A stretch of 64,000 nucleotides of DNA from Micromonospora pallida (GCF_900090325.1 NZ_FMHW01000002.1:6945001-7009000); one strand, 5' to 3'; counted from the first letter of the stretch, positions 35,906 to 45,197 are shown. Notes: generated by a model not told the origin, from the letters alone. A program made the numbers and translations.

Positions 35906-36085
35906 GGACCGGACCGGACCAGCGCGCTCCGGGTTATCGGCCGGCCCGAGGTCCGGCCCGCGTCGACGGCCACCGCACGCCCTGGCGCACCTCGGTCGCC
36001 CCCCGCCGGCCGTCGTGCGACGGACAGCGGGGGAGCGTCCACTCTGACAGCATCGGCGGTGTCCTGGACGCGGGGGAGGCTTGCC

Positions 36086-37579
36086 ATGGACGACGACCCG
36101 GCCGCCAGACCGGTGGACGACGACCCGGCCGCCAGACCGGTGGACGAGGTGAAGACCCGGCGGGAGCCGGGGAACGGCAGCACACTGGTCGCAGCGATCG
36201 CCGCGGCGATGGTCGGGGCGGCCTTCGTGTCCGCGCTGCCGTACCTGGTGTTGTCGACCGGGCTCACCGACCTGGTCCCGTCCGAGCCGCTCCGGGCCGG
36301 TGTGCTGGGCCCGGCGGTGTTCGCGCTCGCCGCGGCGAGCGCCCTCACGCTGTACCGGGTGACCGGCTGGCTGGTCGCCGCCGCCGGGCTGCTCCTGGTC
36401 ACCGTCGCGGACCAGTTCACAGCGGCGACCCTGCTGTTTCCGGCGGACGCGCCCACCCTGGGGCGGCTCGTGGCCCACCTCTGCGCGGCGGTCGGCCTGG
36501 GGTTGGCGGTCGGTGGCGTGCTGCTCGCGGTCGGCCAGGCCACCCGTCGGGCCCGCACGCCGCTGGCCGCCGGGCTCGCCGTCGGCCTGACCTGCCAACC
36601 GGCGTACGCGGCCGTGGTCGGGGTCGCGCTGTTTCGCGGTCCGCTCCAGCCGTTGCCGGCGCAGCTCTGGTTGGCTCTCGGGTTCACCCTGGTCGCCGGG
36701 CTGCTCGCGTACCGACGGCGGCGTGCCGCACCGCGACCCGTGCCCTCTCCGCTGCGCTGGACGCCGGTGGTCGTGGTCCTCCTCGCCGGACTCCTCGTGC
36801 TCGGCGGGTTCCTGGTCCGCTCGTGGGTGGTCCGGGCGTTCCGGGCCAGCCCGGACGGGCTCGTCGGGCCGCGCCGGGCACAGGCCGTCGAGACGTTCAC
36901 CCACCACTCGACCGTCGTCATCGCGGTGGTCGCGACGCTGGCCCTGCTGCTGTACGCCCACCGCGCGGTCGGTCTGGTCGGTACGCGCTGGGTGGTGCTC
37001 GGCTTCGCGGCCGCCCCGGTGAGCCTGGCGGGCTGGGCGTTCAACCTCACCATCTCGTCCCGACGGGTGCTGCTGGTGGCGGTGGTGGGGTTCACGGCGG
37101 TGACGGCCGGTGCGATGGTCGCGCGGCACGCGGAGCGGATCCTGCCGTGGGACGCCCTCGGTGTCGCGGTGGCCGCCGCCGCGCTTCCCCTGGCCCTCCC
37201 GGTGGTACGCGAGGAACTCCCCTCGGCGCTCCTCGTCGGGCCGCTGCTCGCCGCCCTCGGGTTGGGCCTGGCCCTCGGGTTCGGGCTGACCTCCGCGGCC
37301 ACCCGGGACGCCGAGGACCGTTCCGTCGAGCCCACCGAGCGGGGGTGGCTCCCGGCGACGCTGGTGCTCGGCTTCGTCGCCTGGACGCTCACCGTCCAGG
37401 CGCTGGCACCGATCGCGGTCCCGGCGCAGTTCCACATCCGGGCGGAGCCCACGTTCACGCTCCCGGTGCTGGTCGGTGCCGCCGCCCTGCTGCTGGTGCT
37501 CCTCTTCGCCTTCGGTCGGGTGGTCGACGGCCTCCGCCGGGACCTGAGCACGCCGACCCGATCGGGCCCCACCGAGTGA
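36086..37579 (+). CDS. Large polytopic membrane protein, uncharacterised
   Basis: About 497 aa with roughly twelve hydrophobic segments and no recognised family motif. GGGGGAGG at 36072-36079 supports ATG 36086. The N-terminus carries an exact 27-bp duplication, giving DDDPAARPV twice in tandem. A long cytoplasmic or external loop lies near RASPDGLVGPRRAQAVETFTH. It stands alone between valS and the ABC exporter pair. The even spacing of helices would suit a transporter or sensor; no function is assigned. Confidence 0.75.
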   Translation: MDDDPAARPVDDDPAARPVDEVKTRREPGNGSTLVAAIAAAMVGAAFVSALPYLVLSTGLTDLVPSEPLRAGVLGPAVFALAAASALTLYRVTGWLVAAAGLLLVTVADQFTAATLLFPADAPTLGRLVAHLCAAVGLGLAVGGVLLAVGQATRRARTPLAAGLAVGLTCQPAYAAVVGVALFRGPLQPLPAQLWLALGFTLVAGLLAYRRRRAAPRPVPSPLRWTPVVVVLLAGLLVLGGFLVRSWVVRAFRASPDGLVGPRRAQAVETFTHHSTVVIAVVATLALLLYAHRAVGLVGTRWVVLGFAAAPVSLAGWAFNLTISSRRVLLVAVVGFTAVTAGAMVARHAERILPWDALGVAVAAAALPLALPVVREELPSALLVGPLLAALGLGLALGFGLTSAATRDAEDRSVEPTERGWLPATLVLGFVAWTLTVQALAPIAVPAQFHIRAEPTFTLPVLVGAAALLLVLLFAFGRVVDGLRRDLSTPTRSGPTE

Positions 37580-37695
37580 TCCCGGGTCCCGTCGACTAAT
37601 CCCGGCTTCGGCCCCGGCCCTGGCAGCTCCGCGGCTCGACACGCCGTACCCGGTCGACCGCAACCGCACACCGCCTCTTGGGTGTCCGACGACGG

Positions 37696-39570
37696 TCAGA
37701 CCAGGGAGTCGCGCCACTGGCGGTGCAGGGCGGCGTACCGGCCCCCGCCGTCGACCAGGTCGGCGGGGGAGCCGTCCTCGACGATCCGGCCCCGGTCCAG
37801 CACCAGTACCCGGTCGGCGATCCGCACCGTGGAGAGCCGGTGCGCGATGACCAGCGCGGTCCGGTCCCGCAGCAGGGTGCCGAGCGCGTGCTGCACCACC
37901 CGTTCCGTGGGCACGTCCAGGCTCGAGGTCGCCTCGTCGAGGATCAGCACCACCGGGTCGGCCAGGAACGCCCGGGCGAACGCGACGAGCTGCCGCTGCC
38001 CGGCGGAGAGCCGCCCACCGCGTCGGTGCACCTCGGTGGCGTACCCGTCGGGAAGCGCGGCGATGAAGTCGTGCGCCCCGACCGCCCGTGCCGCCGCGCG
38101 CACCGCCGCGTCGTCCGCGTCCGGTCGGCCGAACCGGATGTTCTCCGCCACCGAGCCGCTGAACAGGTGGTTCTCCTGGGTGACCAGCACCACCGCCCGG
38201 CGTAGCTCGGCGTCGGCCGCGTCGCGCAGGTCCACCCCGTCCAGGCTGACCGAGCCGGCGTCCGGGTCGTGGAACCGGGCGAGCAGCTTCGCCACGGTGG
38301 ACTTGCCCGCCCCGGTCGCGCCGACCAGGGCGACGGTCTGCCCGGCCGGCACCGCCAGGTCGAAGTCGGTGAGGATCGGTGTGCCCGGCCGGTAGCCGAA
38401 GGTCACCGAGCGGAATCGCACCGCGCCCCGGACCCCGCCGACCGGCAGTGGCCGGGGATGCGCCGGCTCCGCCACCTCGGGCCGCTCGTCGAGCACCCCG
38501 GCGAGCTTCTCCAGCCCCGCCGTGGCGGACTGCAACGTGTTGTAGAACTGGCTCAGCTCCTGCATCGGCTCGAAGAACCGGCGCAGGTAGAGCAGGAACG
38601 CGGCGAGTACGCCCAGCTCGAGCCGGTCGTCGAGGACGCGCCAGCCGCCGTACGTCAGCACCCCCGCCACGGTGACGTTGCCGACCAGCTTGATGCCCGG
38701 CGAGTACACCGCGATCAACTGGAACGCGTGCACGCTGGACCGCCGGTAGTCGTCGTTCACCGCCTCGAAGATGCGCTGGTTGCGGGCCTCCCGCCGGTAC
38801 ACCTGCACGGCCCGGATCCCGCGCAACGACTCGACGAGGTGGACGATCACCAGCGCCACCGCCTCCCGGGTGTGCCGGTACGCGGCGGCCGAGGCGCGGG
38901 CGAACCAGCGGGAGAGCAGGAACAGCAGCGGGAAGGCGAGCAGGGTCACCGCGGCCAGCGGTGGGTCCAGCCAGAGCAGCACGCCGGCTACCGACAGGAT
39001 CGACAGCGCGGCGAGCAGGAGGTTGTCCACGCCCCCGTCGAGCAGTTCCGCGATCGAGTCCAGGTCACTGGTGAGCCGGGAGACCATCCGGCCCGACGTG
39101 TACCGCTCGTGGAACGCCACGGACAGGCGCAGGAAGTGTCCGTACACCCGCTGACGGAGGTCGAGCAGGACGGCCTGGCCGATCCGCGCGGAGAGGGTGA
39201 GGAAGCCGCGTTTGGCCGCGTACTCGGCGGTGGCGGCCACCGCGAAGGCCCCCGCGACGGCGACCAGCGGTCCGGGGTCGCCGGCGCGCAGTGGCGCGAT
39301 CGCGTGGTCGATGCCGTACATCACCAGGTAGGGTCCGGCCAATCCGGCGGCGTTCTGCGCCAGCAGCAGCGACACGGCCACCGCGAGCCGGCCCCGGTGT
39401 GGTCGCAGCAGGCCGCCCAGGAGGGCCCGGCTACGGGACCGGAGTCGGGCGACCGCCTCCGGACCGCCCTCCTCGGCCCGACTCCGGTCGGCGTCCGGGT
39501 CGGTGGCGAGCCCCCGCCACCGCTCCAGATCCACGGGGCGGTCGGGGCCGGCGGTTTCGAACGTCGTCAC
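37696..39570 (-). CDS. Heterodimeric ABC exporter subunit, catalytic half
   Basis: 624 aa: six-helix ABC-type-1 membrane domain (about 60-345), then the ATPase. Walker A GATGAGKST near 415, signature LSAGQ (degenerate Ala), Walker B VLILDEATSSLD with the catalytic Glu, H-loop IAHRLST. It starts within the stop of the companion gene (4-nt overlap). Together with the protein at 39567-41477 it should form one multidrug/lipid-type exporter with one active and one degenerate ATP site. Confidence 0.92.
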   Translation of the reverse strand: MTTFETAGPDRPVDLERWRGLATDPDADRSRAEEGGPEAVARLRSRSRALLGGLLRPHRGRLAVAVSLLLAQNAAGLAGPYLVMYGIDHAIAPLRAGDPGPLVAVAGAFAVAATAEYAAKRGFLTLSARIGQAVLLDLRQRVYGHFLRLSVAFHERYTSGRMVSRLTSDLDSIAELLDGGVDNLLLAALSILSVAGVLLWLDPPLAAVTLLAFPLLFLLSRWFARASAAAYRHTREAVALVIVHLVESLRGIRAVQVYRREARNQRIFEAVNDDYRRSSVHAFQLIAVYSPGIKLVGNVTVAGVLTYGGWRVLDDRLELGVLAAFLLYLRRFFEPMQELSQFYNTLQSATAGLEKLAGVLDERPEVAEPAHPRPLPVGGVRGAVRFRSVTFGYRPGTPILTDFDLAVPAGQTVALVGATGAGKSTVAKLLARFHDPDAGSVSLDGVDLRDAADAELRRAVVLVTQENHLFSGSVAENIRFGRPDADDAAVRAAARAVGAHDFIAALPDGYATEVHRRGGRLSAGQRQLVAFARAFLADPVVLILDEATSSLDVPTERVVQHALGTLLRDRTALVIAHRLSTVRIADRVLVLDRGRIVEDGSPADLVDGGGRYAALHRQWRDSLV

Positions 39571-41477
39571 GACGGCACCACCCCGTCCACGGGCTCCACC
39601 CCCGCCACGAGCCCGACCAACCCACCACCCGCCGGCACGACCGGCGACGCCATCGTCGTCACCCGCGTCGCCGGCGGTCCCTCCACCACGATCGCCGGTC
39701 CCCGCGTCGCCGTCGGTTCCTCCACTGTGATCGCCGCACCCGGGGTCGCTGTCGTCGCCGGCTCCAGGGCCAGCAGCGCGCGGTACGCCGGCTCGGTCGC
39801 GAGCAGCTCCGAGTGGGTGCCGACGGCAGCGATCCGCCCCTGGTCGAGCAGGGCCACCCGGTCGGCCAGGGCGACCGTGGAGGGTCGGTGTGCCACCAGC
39901 AGCGCGGTGGTGCCCCGCAGCACCCGACGTAGCGCCTGCTCGACCAGCGCCTCGGTGTGCACGTCGAGCGCGGAGAGCGGGTCGTCCAGCACCAGCACCG
40001 CCGGGCGGCAGAGCACCGCCCGGGCCAGGGCGAGCCGCTGCCGCTGCCCGCCGGAGAGGGAAAGTCCCTGCTCACCGACGCGTGTGGCCAACCCCCACGG
40101 CAGGTCGTACGCGAAGTCGGCCTGGGCCAGCGCGAGGGCCGCGCGTACCTCCTCATCGTCGGCGTCGGGTCGGCCGAGGGTGAGGTTCTCCCGGACCGAC
40201 ATGGAGAACAGCGCCGGCTCCTCGAAGGCCATTCCGACCAGTTGGCGCAGCGCGGCGAGCCGCAGGTCGCGCAGGTCGTGACCGTCCAGGGTGATCCGTC
40301 CCGTCCCCACCTCGTGCAGCCGGGGGACGAGTGAGAGCAGAGTGCTCTTGCCGGAGCCGGTCGCGCCGACCAGGGCGAGCGTTTCGCCCGGCTCGACGGT
40401 CAGCTCGACCCCCCGCAACACCGGGACGGCGCCGCCCGGGTAACCGAAGCCCACCTGCTCGAAGCAGAGCCGTCCCCGGATGTCGGCGCGGCGCGGCACC
40501 ACCGCATGCGGCCGGTCGGTGATCGTCGGTGGGGTGTCCAGCACCTCCTGGATCCGGTCGGCGGCGGTCGCCGCCTCCTGTCCGTTGGCGATGATCCAGC
40601 CCAGCGAGTTGACCGGCCAGATCAGCATCAGTTGCAGGCTGACGAAGGCGACCAGCTCGCCGATGGTGAGCGTGCCCCGGGCGGCAGCGGCCACCCCGCT
40701 CACCAGCACCACACCGAGGGTCAGGTTCGGCACCAGGTCGAACAGGGCCGAGGTGCGGGCCAGTAGCTGGCTCTTGCCGACGGCCGTGTCGTGCAGGGCC
40801 CGCGCGCCGGCACCGAACCGGACGGCCAGCACCGGTCCCCGGCCGAACGCGCGGGTCGTCCGGATCCCCTGCGCGGTCTCCTCGACCAGCGTCGCCACGT
40901 CCCCCTGCTGCTCGCGCATCCGGCGGGCGGCGGCGTGGTACGCCCGGGCGAACCGGCGGCTGATCAGGAACAGCGGTACGGCGCTCGCCGCGACCAGCAG
41001 CCCGAGCGCCGGGTGCAGCCGGATCAGCAGCACCACCACGGCCAGATAGGTGGCCAGGTTGAGGATCAGGAAGAGCAACCCGAAGGAGAGGAACCGGCGG
41101 ATCATCGACAGATCGCCGGTGGCCCGCGCGATCAGCTGACCGGACTGCCAGCGGTCGTGGAAGCTGGCCGGCAGGCGTTGCAGGTGGGCGTAGAGGTCGG
41201 CCCGGATGGCCGCCTCCATGCCCACCGACGAGGAGGTCTGCGTCCACCGCCGGACGAAGATCAGCGCCGCCTCGACCACGCCGAGCAGCAGGACCAGGCC
41301 GCCGAACTGCGCCAGCCCGGCCGAGTCGCGTCGGGCCAGCGGGCCGTCCACCACCCGCTGCACCAGCAGCGGCACGGCGAGACCGGCCGCAGTGGCCGTC
41401 AGTCCCGCGACCAGCAGCCAGCAGAACTCGGTGACGTGCGGGCGCAGGTAACCGCGCAGCCGCCACAGGTTGTGCAT
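39567..41477 (-). CDS. Heterodimeric ABC exporter subunit, degenerate half
   Basis: About 636 aa from ATG 41477, which has AGGGGGAG just upstream; a GTG at 41519 is an alternative. Six-helix exporter domain, then ATPase: Walker A GATGSGKST near 375, canonical signature LSGGQRQRLALARA, Walker B VLVLDDPLSALD. Here Asp replaces the catalytic Glu. A Pro/Thr/Val-rich tail of about 50 residues follows. The Asp pairs in space with the LSAGQ of the partner, so both defects fall in the same composite ATP site, as in TmrAB/TM287-288-type exporters. Confidence 0.92.
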   Translation of the reverse strand: MHNLWRLRGYLRPHVTEFCWLLVAGLTATAAGLAVPLLVQRVVDGPLARRDSAGLAQFGGLVLLLGVVEAALIFVRRWTQTSSSVGMEAAIRADLYAHLQRLPASFHDRWQSGQLIARATGDLSMIRRFLSFGLLFLILNLATYLAVVVLLIRLHPALGLLVAASAVPLFLISRRFARAYHAAARRMREQQGDVATLVEETAQGIRTTRAFGRGPVLAVRFGAGARALHDTAVGKSQLLARTSALFDLVPNLTLGVVLVSGVAAAARGTLTIGELVAFVSLQLMLIWPVNSLGWIIANGQEAATAADRIQEVLDTPPTITDRPHAVVPRRADIRGRLCFEQVGFGYPGGAVPVLRGVELTVEPGETLALVGATGSGKSTLLSLVPRLHEVGTGRITLDGHDLRDLRLAALRQLVGMAFEEPALFSMSVRENLTLGRPDADDEEVRAALALAQADFAYDLPWGLATRVGEQGLSLSGGQRQRLALARAVLCRPAVLVLDDPLSALDVHTEALVEQALRRVLRGTTALLVAHRPSTVALADRVALLDQGRIAAVGTHSELLATEPAYRALLALEPATTATPGAAITVEEPTATRGPAIVVEGPPATRVTTMASPVVPAGGGLVGLVAGVEPVDGVVPS

Positions 41478-41556
41478 GCTCCCCCTGGTGGCCGGAACGC
41501 GATCACGATCCGCAACCACCCCATGACGGTATCGGGAAACGTGAGTTCCATGACGG

Positions 41557-42078
41557 TCAACTTGCCGTCAACCGCCGCTCGTGACCGAGAAGCCACTTTT
41601 TCACGTCCAGTCCCCACCGGTAGCCGCCGAGGCTCCCGTCGGTACGGAGCACCCGGTGACAGGGGACGAAGAGCGCGGCGGCGTTGCGGGCGCAGGCCGC
41701 CGCTGCGGCGCGTACCGCCGCCGGGCGACCGGCGAGCGCGGCGAAGGCGGTGTACGTGACCGGGTCGCCCGGCTTGACGTCGCGCAGGATCTCCCAGGCG
41801 TGCGCCAGGAAGGCCCCGGTGGTGTGCTGCTCGACCGGCACCCCGTCGATCGCGGTGAGGTCGCCGTCGAGGTAGGCGGTCACGGCCGTGGTCACCGCCC
41901 CCAGGTCGGGTCGGCTGCGCAGGTCCCCGCGCAGCGTCGGGTGGACCAGGCCGAGCAGCCCGTGCGGGTCGCCGGTGAACCCGGCTGCCCGGACCGCCCC
42001 GCCCGGCGTGACCAGCACGCTGAACGGCCCGGCCGGGGTGTCCAGCACACTGCTGTCGATCGTGTTCGTTCCGGTCAT
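41557..42078 (-). CDS. ogt: Methylated-DNA--protein-cysteine methyltransferase
   Basis: Suicide repair of O6-alkylguanine. 173 aa. The active-site motif PCHRV, preceded by ACARNAAALFV and followed by GGYRWGLDVKKWLL, is complete. VTYTAFAALAGRPAAVRA is the DNA-binding helix-turn-helix with the arginine finger. The gene begins 48 nt after ada-alkA on the same strand; GGAGG in a duplicated 29-bp segment is its ribosome site. The ada/alkA-ogt pair is also found in mycobacteria. Confidence 0.95.
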   Translation of the reverse strand: MTGTNTIDSSVLDTPAGPFSVLVTPGGAVRAAGFTGDPHGLLGLVHPTLRGDLRSRPDLGAVTTAVTAYLDGDLTAIDGVPVEQHTTGAFLAHAWEILRDVKPGDPVTYTAFAALAGRPAAVRAAAAACARNAAALFVPCHRVLRTDGSLGGYRWGLDVKKWLLGHERRLTAS

Positions 42079-42083
42079 GCTGC

Positions 42084-42141
42084 TTCCTCCATCGTTCTCA
42101 CGCTGCCGCTCGTTCCTCCGTCGTTCTCACGCTGCCGCTCG
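42084..42141. repeat. Direct repeat, 2 x 29 bp, at the ada-alkA / ogt junction
   Basis: Units 42084-42112 and 42113-42141 differ by one base. The right unit contains the end and stop of ada-alkA; each unit contains a minus-strand GGAGG, the left one serving ogt. It looks like a duplication that separated the two genes. Confidence 0.75.
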
Positions 42142-43575
42142 CCAGAGTCGGACCACCGCGTACGAGCGCCAGGGACGCCAGCGTTCGGCGTACGCGTCGA
42201 GGGTCTTCGGGTCGTCGGGGAGGCCGAGGGCACGGGCGCCCCGACGGACCGCGAGGTCGGTGGGGAGGAACACGTCCGGGTCGCCGAGTCCCCGCATGGC
42301 GACGTAACCGGCGGTCCAGGGTCCGATGCCCGGCAACGCCAGCAACTGCCGGCGGGCCGCTGCCCAGTCCCCGTCCAGGGACAGCTCCCCGTCTGCCACC
42401 GCCCGCGCCACCGCCCGAACCGCCGTCCGCCGCCCCGCCGGCCCCCGAAACCCCTCATCCGGCACCCCCAACACCTCCCGCACCCCCGCAAACCCCCGCA
42501 ACCCACGGTCCTCGTCGCGCCCAGGGGAGGGTGGGGGTGGAGGGCAGTGGCTGAGGAGGTGGGTGATGAGGGGGCGGGCGGAGCGGGGGGAGATCTGCTG
42601 GGTGAAGACGGCCCGGACGGCTGCCTCGAAGGGATCCGGAGTACGGGGGAGGCGGACGCCGGGTTCGGCCGCGACCAGCGCCGCCAGGGCAGGGTCCGCC
42701 GCCAGGGTGGCGTCAACGGCGACCGGATCGGCGTCCAGGTCCAGCAGGCGGCGGCAGCGGGCCACCGCCGGGGCCAGGTCGCGCAGGTCCGCCAGGCGGA
42801 GCGTCGCCGAGACGTGCCCGGCCGCCGGGGTCAGCGCCACCTCGCCGGGACCGTGCGGCAGGGACAACCCCCGGTGGTACGTCCCGTCGCGTACCTCCTC
42901 GACGCCGGGGACCGCCCGCAGCGCCAGGAACTCCAGCAGCGACCCGACGTGCAGCGGCGGCCGGTACGCCAGCCGTACCGTGATGGTGCCCGCGCCGCCG
43001 ACCACCGGTCCCCGCGCCCCGGCGGTGCGCAACTCGGACGGGCTGAGCGCGTAGACCTCCCGTACCGTGTCGTTGAACTGCCGGACGCTGCCGAAGCCGG
43101 CGGCGAAGGCGATCTCCGTCATGCCCAGCCCGGTCGTCTCGATCAGCACCCGGGCGGTCTGCGCGCGTTGCGCCCGGGCCAGGGCGAGCGGACTGGCGCC
43201 CAGTTCGGCGCGGAGCATCCGGTGCAGGTGACGTTCGGTGTATCCGAGTCGGGCGGCCAGTCCGGGCACGCCGTCCCGGTCGACCACCCCGTCCGCGATC
43301 AGGCGCATCGCCCGCCCCACCACGTCGGCCCGGACGTCCCACTCGGGCGAGCCGGGTGCGGCGTCCGGCCGACACCGGCGACAGGCGCGCAGCCCTGCGC
43401 CCTGCGCTGCGGCGGCCGAGGGGAAGAACCGGACGTTCTCCCGTTTCGGTGTCATCGCCGGGCAGGACGGCCGGCAGTAGATCCCGGTCGAGGTCACGCC
43501 GGTGTAGAACCAGCCGTCGAAGCGCTGGTCACGGCTGTCGACCGCCCGGTAGCACCGCTCGAAGTCCAACTCCAC
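42127..43575 (-). CDS. alkA: Ada-AlkA fusion: methyl-sensing regulator and 3-methyladenine glycosylase
   Basis: About 482 aa from GTG 43575. The N-terminal Ada domain has Cys34, Cys38, Cys65 and Cys68 as zinc ligands (YCRPSC, ACRRCRP); Cys34 is the expected methyl acceptor from phosphotriesters. An AraC-type DNA-binding domain follows (LAARLGYTERHLHRMLRAEL, AFAAGFGSVRQFNDTVREV), then an AlkA N-domain and a HhH-GPD glycosylase (LPGIGPWTAGYVAMRGLGDPDVF, catalytic Asp in the last stretch). It should activate its own operon with ogt upon alkylation damage. The open frame extends upstream through a repeat element; I did not include that. Confidence 0.92.
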   Translation of the reverse strand: MELDFERCYRAVDSRDQRFDGWFYTGVTSTGIYCRPSCPAMTPKRENVRFFPSAAAAQGAGLRACRRCRPDAAPGSPEWDVRADVVGRAMRLIADGVVDRDGVPGLAARLGYTERHLHRMLRAELGASPLALARAQRAQTARVLIETTGLGMTEIAFAAGFGSVRQFNDTVREVYALSPSELRTAGARGPVVGGAGTITVRLAYRPPLHVGSLLEFLALRAVPGVEEVRDGTYHRGLSLPHGPGEVALTPAAGHVSATLRLADLRDLAPAVARCRRLLDLDADPVAVDATLAADPALAALVAAEPGVRLPRTPDPFEAAVRAVFTQQISPRSARPLITHLLSHCPPPPPSPGRDEDRGLRGFAGVREVLGVPDEGFRGPAGRRTAVRAVARAVADGELSLDGDWAAARRQLLALPGIGPWTAGYVAMRGLGDPDVFLPTDLAVRRGARALGLPDDPKTLDAYAERWRPWRSYAVVRLWRAAA

Positions 43576-43642
43576 GCCACCGATCCTGCCCCGCAGTCGG
43601 GGCGTCCGGCTCGCGGAAATCGGACCTCGCCCGCTGTTGTTT

Positions 43643-43695
43643 GGTAGCAGGGGACCCCTGTTACCGCTTTTTGTCGTGCAGGGTGCCCTTGCAAC
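43643..43695. repeat. REP-like palindromic element C
   Basis: GGTAGCAGGGG-A-CCCCTGTTACC (43643-43665, one wobble pair), the T-rich spacer GCTTTTTGTC, then GCAGGG-TG-CCCTTGC (43678-43692) and AACCACCCCAGCC. Same build as 21871-21930. Confidence 0.75.
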
Positions 43696-43774
43696 CACCC
43701 CAGCCAGCCTGCTCGCCACCATCCGAGCCTGCTTGCCACCACCCCAGCCCGTTTGCGGCCTGTCCGCGGCGAAA

Positions 43775-43797
43775 GTGTCGGAGGGGGCGGGTACCGT
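43775..43797 (+). promoter_or_regulatory. PafBC-like DNA-damage promoter
   Basis: GTGTCGGAG (43775-43783), exactly 8 nt, then TACCGT (43792-43797). It fits tTGTCRGTG-N8-TAnnnT apart from the first base and one internal base. The first gene downstream starts at 43827. Confidence 0.55.
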
Positions 43798-43826
43798 CCG
43801 GGGCCAACTCAAGAAGGGGTGCGTCG

Positions 43827-44273
43827 ATGGGGAGCGTGGCCGGGCCGGGACGGGTGGAGGCGCGGTCGGCGCCTCCCGCGCTGGATCGGGCGGTGGTGCA
43901 GAGGTTCTACGACCGGATGCGGGCCGTCGCACCGGCGGCGGTCGGCGCGATCGAACGGGACCGCGCCGACGATCCGGGCGGCGCGTTCGCCGACACGGCC
44001 TGCGGCCGACTCGTCCGGTCGCTGGACGACGCCGGGCTGCGGGCGCTGGGAATGTGGGCGCACCACTGGTGCCTGCGGTTCTACGACGACGACACCCGGG
44101 TCGGTCGCCGGCTGGTCGCGGAGATCGCCGGTCGCGCCGGGCTCGGCTGGACGGCCGACGAGGTGCGCTGGATGCTGGGCGAGTCGTACGCCGCCCCGCC
44201 CACCGTCGACGACCGGTTCACCCTGCCCGGGGCTGCCGCGAGCGAACTGGACCCGGCTGTCCTGCCCGAGTGA
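43827..44273 (+). CDS. Uncharacterised protein, possible damage-inducible gene
   Basis: 148 aa, typical codon use, no recognised family. It is predicted helical: ALDRAVVQRFYDRMRAVAPAAVG, then MWAHHWCLRFYDDDTRVGRRLVAEIAGRAGL. The HHWCLRFYDDD segment groups His, Cys and Asp and could bind metal; this is speculation. AAGGGG at 43814-43819 supports the ATG. A PafBC-like motif upstream and the divergent ada-alkA gene suggest a role in the DNA-damage response. Its stop lies in the first unit of a repeat array. Confidence 0.7.
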   Translation: MGSVAGPGRVEARSAPPALDRAVVQRFYDRMRAVAPAAVGAIERDRADDPGGAFADTACGRLVRSLDDAGLRALGMWAHHWCLRFYDDDTRVGRRLVAEIAGRAGLGWTADEVRWMLGESYAAPPTVDDRFTLPGAAASELDPAVLPE

Positions 44274-44363
44274 GCGCCTGCCCGAGTGAACGCCGGGCCG
44301 AGTGAGCGTAGGGCCGAGTGAGCGCCAGCCCTGGTGAGCGCCGGGCCCGGGCCCAGTGAGCGC
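44262..44363. repeat. Degenerate tandem repeat around GAGTGAGCGC
   Basis: About six units of 15-17 bp built on CCGAGTGAGCGC begin at the last codons of the preceding gene; the first GAGTGA contains its stop codon. They end about 100 bp before peptidase E. Confidence 0.65.
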
Positions 44364-44462
44364 CCGGCCCCGGGAAACGCCAGGTCGTGCGGTCAGCGGT
44401 GGCCGGTGGCGGTACGGCAGGATGATCGGGTCCCGGTAACCCGGACCGAAGGGGGAGGCCCC

Positions 44463-45197
44463 GTGCCCGCCAGCGAACCGACCATCGTCGCCACCAGCAT
44501 CGGCTTCTTCAGCCGTCGACGCGGTCCCTGGGACTGGCGGCCCGGCCCGGTCTTCGAGCTGGCGGCCGAGCTGGCGCAGGCCGGCCCGGAACCGAAGATG
44601 TGCTTCCTCGGGCAGGCCGAGGGAGACCAACCGACCACGCTGACCGCCCTCTACGGGGCGTTCGCCGACACCCGGTTCCGCCTGTCCCACCTCAACCTCT
44701 TCCCGATGCCCAACGTCGAGGACATCCGGGCTCACCTGCTCGCCCAGGACGTCATCTGGGTCGGCGGCGGCAGCGTCGCCAACCTGCTCGCCGTCTGGCG
44801 GGTGCACGGGCTCGACGAGATCCTGCGGGAGTGCTGGCAGGCCGGGGTGGTGCTGGGCGGGGTCTCCGCCGGCTCGCTCTGCTGGCACGTCGGCGGGACC
44901 ACCGACAGTTACGGCCCGACGCTGCGCCCGTTCACCGCCGGACTCGGGTTCCTCCCGTACGGCAACGGGGTGCACTACAACAGCGAGGCGCAGCGCCGTC
45001 CCCTGATCCAGAAAATGGTCGGCGACGGCACGCTGCCCACCGCGCACTGCACCGACGACGGGGTGGGGCTGGTCTACCGGGGGACGACGCTGGTCGAGGC
45101 GGTCGCCGACCGGGACGGGGTGTCCGCGTACGAGGTGACCCGCAACGCCGATGGCACGGTCACCGAGACTCCGATCACGCCTCGCCGGCTGGCCTGA
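44463..45197 (+). CDS. Peptidase E (S51 family)
   Basis: 244 aa cytoplasmic serine peptidase, related to Asp-specific dipeptidase PepE and cyanophycinase. The nucleophile Ser is in GGVSAGSLCWH. VIWVGGGSVANLLAVWR and the later HCTDDGVGLVY complete the expected fold. GTG 44463 has GGGGGAGG upstream. Its last 23 bp overlap the 3' end of the convergent exonuclease gene. Confidence 0.9.
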   Translation: MPASEPTIVATSIGFFSRRRGPWDWRPGPVFELAAELAQAGPEPKMCFLGQAEGDQPTTLTALYGAFADTRFRLSHLNLFPMPNVEDIRAHLLAQDVIWVGGGSVANLLAVWRVHGLDEILRECWQAGVVLGGVSAGSLCWHVGGTTDSYGPTLRPFTAGLGFLPYGNGVHYNSEAQRRPLIQKMVGDGTLPTAHCTDDGVGLVYRGTTLVEAVADRDGVSAYEVTRNADGTVTETPITPRRLA

